From NCBI GenBank assembly GCA_030044485.1, contig JASHVQ010000115.1:1-9906 (forward strand): a DNA stretch of 9,906 nt. Reading direction: 5' to 3'. The notes under the pieces are model-generated. The model ran no database searches, was not told where the DNA came from, and saw nothing but the letters and a program-made list of their open reading frames with translations. Position numbers and translations under genes: made by a program. The DNA is from Methylovirgula sp. Its GTDB lineage: Bacteria > Pseudomonadota > Alphaproteobacteria > Rhizobiales > Beijerinckiaceae. Position 1 is the first letter of the stretch; each line of letters opens with the position of its first letter. Of this stretch, positions 7,501-9,906 are shown piece after piece.

Positions 7501-8076
7501 CGGCGCGGCAAGCGAGGGCGGGAAAAGATCGAGGATGCCGCCGCGCAGCGCATATTCGCCCGTGTCGCGCACGATCGCGGCGCGCATAAATCCATTGTCT
7601 TCGAGCCAGCCAACCAGGCTCTGCATCGAGACGGCATTGCCGGGCGCGGCGGAAAAACTGTCGGCCGCGACTTTCCCCAACGGCGGGACGCGTTGCAGGA
7701 GTGCGTTGACGGTCGTCGAAAGCAGGCGCGGCTGCCGCTCGGCGCTGCGCGAACGGGCCAGCCGCGAAAGCACAGTCATGCGGCGCGCCGCTACCGCGGC
7801 GTTGGGCGAAACGCGGTCATAGGGCTGGCAATCCCAGCCCGGGAAGTCGAGAATCTCGATCTCGGGCGCCGCGAAGGCCAGGGCCTCGCTGAAGGCATGG
7901 GCGCGCTGTTCGTCGCGCGCCGCATGCACGAGGACGACGGCGCGCTGCTCCGCGGAACGGGCGAGAGCGCGCGTCAGATCCGCGACGCAGAAAGCGTCGA
8001 AGCCGTCGGGAAGCGATGCAAGCGTGAGTGAACGGCCCTCGGCAAGCTCGGCAATGGCGCGTTTGAGATCGGTCAC
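4564..8076 (-). CDS. mfd: Transcription-repair coupling factor
   Basis: Mfd binds RNA polymerase stalled at DNA damage, pushes it off with ATP-driven translocation and recruits UvrA for nucleotide excision repair. At 1170 residues it is full length. In order: the UvrB-like N-terminal region (to about 350, with FPGWDCQPYDRVSPN at 78-92 and RGGILDLFPP at 178-187), the RNA polymerase-interacting CarD-like domain (about 500-555, GDLVVHVDHGIGRFKRL), the RecG-like translocase core with Walker A GDVGFGKTE (649-657), DEEQHFGVKHKE (750-761), SATPIPRT (776-783), RGRVGRS (921-927) and the TRG-like segment LASHDLDIRGAGNLLGEEQS (966-985), then the C-terminal autoinhibitory domain (about 1010-1140). The GTG start at 8076 follows the sdhE stop by 15 bp, with a weak ribosome site, suggesting an sdhE-mfd operon. 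No broken motif is seen. Confidence 0.97.
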   Translation of the reverse strand: MTDLKRAIAELAEGRSLTLASLPDGFDAFCVADLTRALARSAEQRAVVLVHAARDEQRAHAFSEALAFAAPEIEILDFPGWDCQPYDRVSPNAAVAARRMTVLSRLARSRSAERQPRLLSTTVNALLQRVPPLGKVAADSFSAAPGNAVSMQSLVGWLEDNGFMRAAIVRDTGEYALRGGILDLFPPSLAAPARLDFFGDVLESIRSFDPESQRTVAPLRGLDLVPMSEVQLTTDSMRRFRQGYVAAFGANTLGDTLYEAVSEGRRHPGIEHWLPLFYEHLDTLFDYTGGAPLILDPLTEEAAKERLAQVKDYYGARKSAYDADPAQASYKPLPAETLYLSVAEWDERLTTAGVARVTPFAQPQGAGVIDCAGRVGRNFAAERNDEGANVFHAAAEHVRALQAQGKRVIVAGWSEGSRERLGHVLKDFGLAGLEPVASLFEAVQLPRSSPALAVIGLEAGFETPDLAVVGEQDILGDRLIHGRKRPRRAQDSIAEVTALSAGDLVVHVDHGIGRFKRLTPIEAAGAPHDCLEIHYAEGAKLFLPVENIELLSRYGSEGADVELDRLGGVAWQRRKARMRRRVLEAAAGLLQVAAARQTRAAPKLTPPEPLYEAFCAGFPYDETEDQAATIAAVLDDLASGKPMDRLVCGDVGFGKTEVALRAAFVAAINGKQVAVVTPTTLLARQHAKVFQARFAGLPVKVAQVSRMVGSTESKRVKAGLASGEIDIVIGTHALLGKTIVFKDLGLVVVDEEQHFGVKHKERLKELRAEVHVLTLSATPIPRTLQLALTGVRELSIIATPPVDRLAVRTFVSPFDALLAREALLRERYRGGQSFYVCPRIEDIDQAADFLRRNVPEAKYVVAHGQLPASELEARMAAFYDGKYDILLSTAIVESGLDIPRANTLIVQRADMFGLAQLYQLRGRVGRSKTRAYALFTVPPDRTLTPQAEKRLKVLQSLDTLGAGFQLASHDLDIRGAGNLLGEEQSGHIKEVGYELYQQMLEEAVVALKAGAQEPVEEAWSPSITLGTPVTIPEDYVADLDVRLGLYRRLSKLETDAEIEAFAAEMIDRFGPLPREVEQLLKVVAIKALCRKANVEKLEAGPKGIIISFRDNFFANPQGLVRYLTQQGPEARMRPDHRLVFIRDFEDPLVRLDATRVILRALAAIAMKAAA

Positions 8077-8091
8077 GGGTTCAAATCCGCA

Positions 8092-8388
8092 TCAAAGATC
8101 GAGCGGACGGTCATGGGCGTGGAAGCGCTTCAACTTCCGAAAGACCGGCGTGTCGAAGGCCTTGGGCAGGTCGAGCGCCCCGGTCAACCACCCGAAAATG
8201 TCCGGGTCGGGGACTTCCAGCAAGGCTTCGTAATCGGCAAGCTCCGCCTCGCTCAGGCGGGCGATCTGGGCATCGGCGAAACGGCCCATGACGAGGTCCG
8301 TCTCGCGCATGCCGCGATGCCAGGATCGGAACAAGATTCGGCGGCGCCGGGCGTCGAGATCGGCGCTCGATGTCTGCGAGCCTGACAC
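8092..8388 (-). CDS. sdhE: FAD assembly factor SdhE (succinate dehydrogenase assembly factor 2 family)
   Basis: SdhE helps attach FAD covalently to the succinate dehydrogenase flavoprotein SdhA in the cytoplasm. The 98-residue protein has the family's compact helical form and its signature R-G-x-x-E, here RGMRE (25-29) in RSWHRGMRETDL, followed by the conserved acidic D-Y-E-A-L-L-E-V-P-D-P-D-I-F-G-W-L run (52-68). The start is GTG at 8388, supported by GGGAG (8394-8398 on the minus strand) five bases upstream; there is no in-frame ATG before the conserved region. It is the first gene of the probable sdhE-mfd transcript. The link to mfd is positional, and no shared function is implied. Length and motif make another identity unlikely. 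Confidence 0.93.
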   Translation of the reverse strand: MSGSQTSSADLDARRRRILFRSWHRGMRETDLVMGRFADAQIARLSEAELADYEALLEVPDPDIFGWLTGALDLPKAFDTPVFRKLKRFHAHDRPLDL

Positions 8389-8441
8389 AGCTACTCCCGC
8401 GCTTGTGCGGATTGGCTAAGGCGCTCGGCGCCGCCAAGCTC

Positions 8442-8469
8442 TATATAGCGAGCCGCCTCAACGGCGCAA
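8442..8469 (-). promoter_or_regulatory. Candidate sigma70-type promoter for sdhE-mfd
   Basis: On the minus strand TTGCGC (8464-8469) and TATATA (8442-8447) are separated by 16 bp, a reasonable housekeeping -35/-10 arrangement in a GC-rich genome. It would give an sdhE leader of roughly 45-50 bases. The TATATA lies in the palindrome CTATATAG and could also serve the plus strand, but no matching -35 is obvious for recG. A short GGCGC/GCGCC inverted repeat (8420-8432) falls within the predicted leader. Confidence 0.4.
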
Positions 8470-8518
8470 AGCCAGGAATGGTCTGGCGAAGAAGCCTCGC
8501 TCTTCCTAGTCTCGCCGC

Positions 8519-9906
8519 ATGCGCCCGACGCTCCTCAACGCGCTCTTTGCCTCGGTGACCGGCCTCGACGGCGTCGGCCCGAAGACTGCGAAATTGCTCG
8601 ACCGGCTGGTCGCCGAAAACGGCAGCGGCGCGCGCGTCATCGACCTGCTCTTCCACCTTCCCTATGCAACAATCGACCGGCGCGTACGCGCCAAGATCGC
8701 CGCGGCGCCCTTCGATCGCCTCGTCTTGATCGAGGCGACGGTCGTCGAACATCGCGCCCCGGGGCGGGGTTCGCGCGCCCCTTACAAAGTGCTCGTCGAA
8801 GACGAGACCGGCGACGTGCAACTCGTCTTCTTTCTCGCCAACCGGCAATGGATCGAAAAAAGCCTGCCGGTCGGCGAGAAACGCTGGATTTCCGGCAAGC
8901 TCGAACTTTGGGACGGACACCGCCAAATGGTCCATCCGGACCGCGTGCTCGATGCCGAGGGCCTTGCCAAGATGCAGCCGGTCGAGCCGGTCTACGGCCT
9001 GACCGAAGGCCTGCAACCGCGCATTCTCGGCAAGGCGATCGCCGAATCTCTGGCACGCCTGCCGGAGCTGCCTGAGTGGCAGGCGCGAGCAACAATGCAA
9101 ACGCCCGCCTTGCCGTCTTTCGCCGCGGCCTTGTCCATGCTCCACCGCCCGCAAGACCCGGAGGCGATCGCCCCGACCGCACCCGCGCGCCTGCGGCTCG
9201 CCTATGACGAATTGCTGGCGCATCAGCTGGCGCTCGCCCTGACGCGCGCCCATATGCACCGCGCGCCGGGCCGCGCGAATATCGGCGACGGCTGGCGCGC
9301 CAAGAAGATCGTAACGGCTCTGCCTTTCAAACTCACTGCGGCGCAGGTCGGCGCGCTCGGGGAAATCCGCACCGACCTCGCCTCGCCATCGCGCATGCTG
9401 AGGCTTTTGCAGGGCGATGTCGGATCGGGCAAGACCATCGTCGCCCTGCTCGCCATGGCGAGCGTCGTCGAGGCCGGACGGCAGGCGGCGCTGATGGCGC
9501 CGACCGAGCTTCTCGCCCGCCAGCATTACGAGACGATCGCCGAATATGCCAGGCCAGCGGGACTGGAGGTGGCGCTGCTGACCGGTCGCAGCGCGGAACG
9601 CGGGCGCGTGCTCGAAGCCCTCGCCGACGGCGCCCTCGACATTGCCATCGGCACGCATGCGCTCTTTCAGGAAAGCGTCGGCTTCCGCGATCTCGGCCTC
9701 GCGGTCGTCGACGAGCAGCATAGGTTCGGAGTGCATCAACGCCTGGCGCTCGGCGCCAAGGGCGAGGCCGTCGACGTTCTGATCATGACCGCGACGCCGA
9801 TCCCGCGCAGCCTGGTGCTGACCTATTTCGGCGACATGGAGGTCTCGACCTTGCGCGAGAAGCCGCCGGGGCGCACGCCGGTCGAGACGCGAGCCCTGCC
9901 GCTCGA
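8519..9906 (+). CDS. recG: ATP-dependent DNA helicase RecG, N-terminal two-thirds (cut by window edge)
   Basis: RecG is a monomeric SF2 translocase that remodels stalled replication forks, Holliday junctions and R-loops. The 462 codons present are open to the window end; about 230-240 more would be expected from usual length. Visible parts: a helix-hairpin-helix-like GLDGVGPKTAKLLDRL (15-30), the OB-fold wedge domain (about 55-145) that contacts the branch point, VEPVYGLTEGL (155-165), Walker A GDVGSGKT (299-306), APTELLARQH (about 330-340), the Walker B box DEQHRFGV (398-405) and TATPIPRS (424-431). The remaining helicase motifs and the C-terminal wedge-contact region lie beyond the edge. 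The ATG at 8519 is chosen because the protein then begins like family members; no clear Shine-Dalgarno precedes it. It is divergent from sdhE-mfd across 130 bp. Confidence 0.96.
   Translation, partial: MRPTLLNALFASVTGLDGVGPKTAKLLDRLVAENGSGARVIDLLFHLPYATIDRRVRAKIAAAPFDRLVLIEATVVEHRAPGRGSRAPYKVLVEDETGDVQLVFFLANRQWIEKSLPVGEKRWISGKLELWDGHRQMVHPDRVLDAEGLAKMQPVEPVYGLTEGLQPRILGKAIAESLARLPELPEWQARATMQTPALPSFAAALSMLHRPQDPEAIAPTAPARLRLAYDELLAHQLALALTRAHMHRAPGRANIGDGWRAKKIVTALPFKLTAAQVGALGEIRTDLASPSRMLRLLQGDVGSGKTIVALLAMASVVEAGRQAALMAPTELLARQHYETIAEYARPAGLEVALLTGRSAERGRVLEALADGALDIAIGTHALFQESVGFRDLGLAVVDEQHRFGVHQRLALGAKGEAVDVLIMTATPIPRSLVLTYFGDMEVSTLREKPPGRTPVETRALPL

Noticed and set aside
5116..8031. 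A 971-codon open frame on the plus strand, antisense to mfd
   Set aside because: It is rich in Arg, Glu and Ala with no recognisable domain, and mirrors the codon bias of the full-length mfd gene opposite. Long antisense frames are expected in such GC-rich genes.
8441..9739. A 432-codon minus-strand open frame antisense to recG
   Set aside because: It lies opposite clear RecG motifs, its composition is that of a shadow frame, and no domain is visible.
1..9906. Search for a new multi-gene system, mobile element, CRISPR array or RNA gene
   Set aside because: All large frames are housekeeping or metabolic genes with recognisable families, the gaps are short, and I saw no direct repeats, transposase, integrase or tRNA-like fold.

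Overview
The window is a GC-rich chromosomal segment from an alphaproteobacterium, most likely of the order Hyphomicrobiales (Rhizobiales). The evidence is the gene content (a DUF6111-type protein, a class II CCA enzyme without an HD domain, a Cys-type intracellular PHB depolymerase, and the sdhE-mfd pair next to recG), the strong G/C bias at third codon positions, and the frequent GTG/TTG starts. Protein style recalls the Beijerinckiaceae/Methylocystaceae side of the order, but that is a guess from memory.

Layout from left to right. At 1-410 on the minus strand is the N-terminal part of pabB (aminodeoxychorismate synthase component I, folate pathway), cut by the window edge. About 180 bp separate it from a divergent plus-strand pair at 590-2103: a two-helix membrane protein of the DUF6111 type and a CCA tRNA nucleotidyltransferase, joined by a 4-base ATGA stop/start overlap. 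Converging on this pair with an 11-bp gap is phaZ (2115-3332, minus), an intracellular polyhydroxybutyrate depolymerase whose Cys-Asp-His triad is visible. Divergent from phaZ is a glutathione S-transferase family gene (3432-4088). Next is a small minus-strand gene (4149-4385) for a secreted protein rich in Cys, Trp and Gly. It has a strong Shine-Dalgarno, a 5' leader hairpin and a clear intrinsic terminator. The right half holds sdhE-mfd on the minus strand (8388 to 4564), divergent from recG (8519 onward, cut by the right edge).

The genes do not form one pathway. They are housekeeping and storage functions: folate synthesis, tRNA 3'-end maturation, carbon-store mobilisation, thiol metabolism, flavinylation of succinate dehydrogenase, transcription-coupled repair (Mfd) and branched-DNA remodelling (RecG). 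The last two are related SF2 DNA translocases lying head to head around sdhE.

I see no mobile element, CRISPR array, rRNA or tRNA gene, and no clear new multi-gene system. The element most worth a second look is the small Cys/Trp-rich secreted peptide gene at 4149-4385. No gene-free stretch exceeds about 180 bp.
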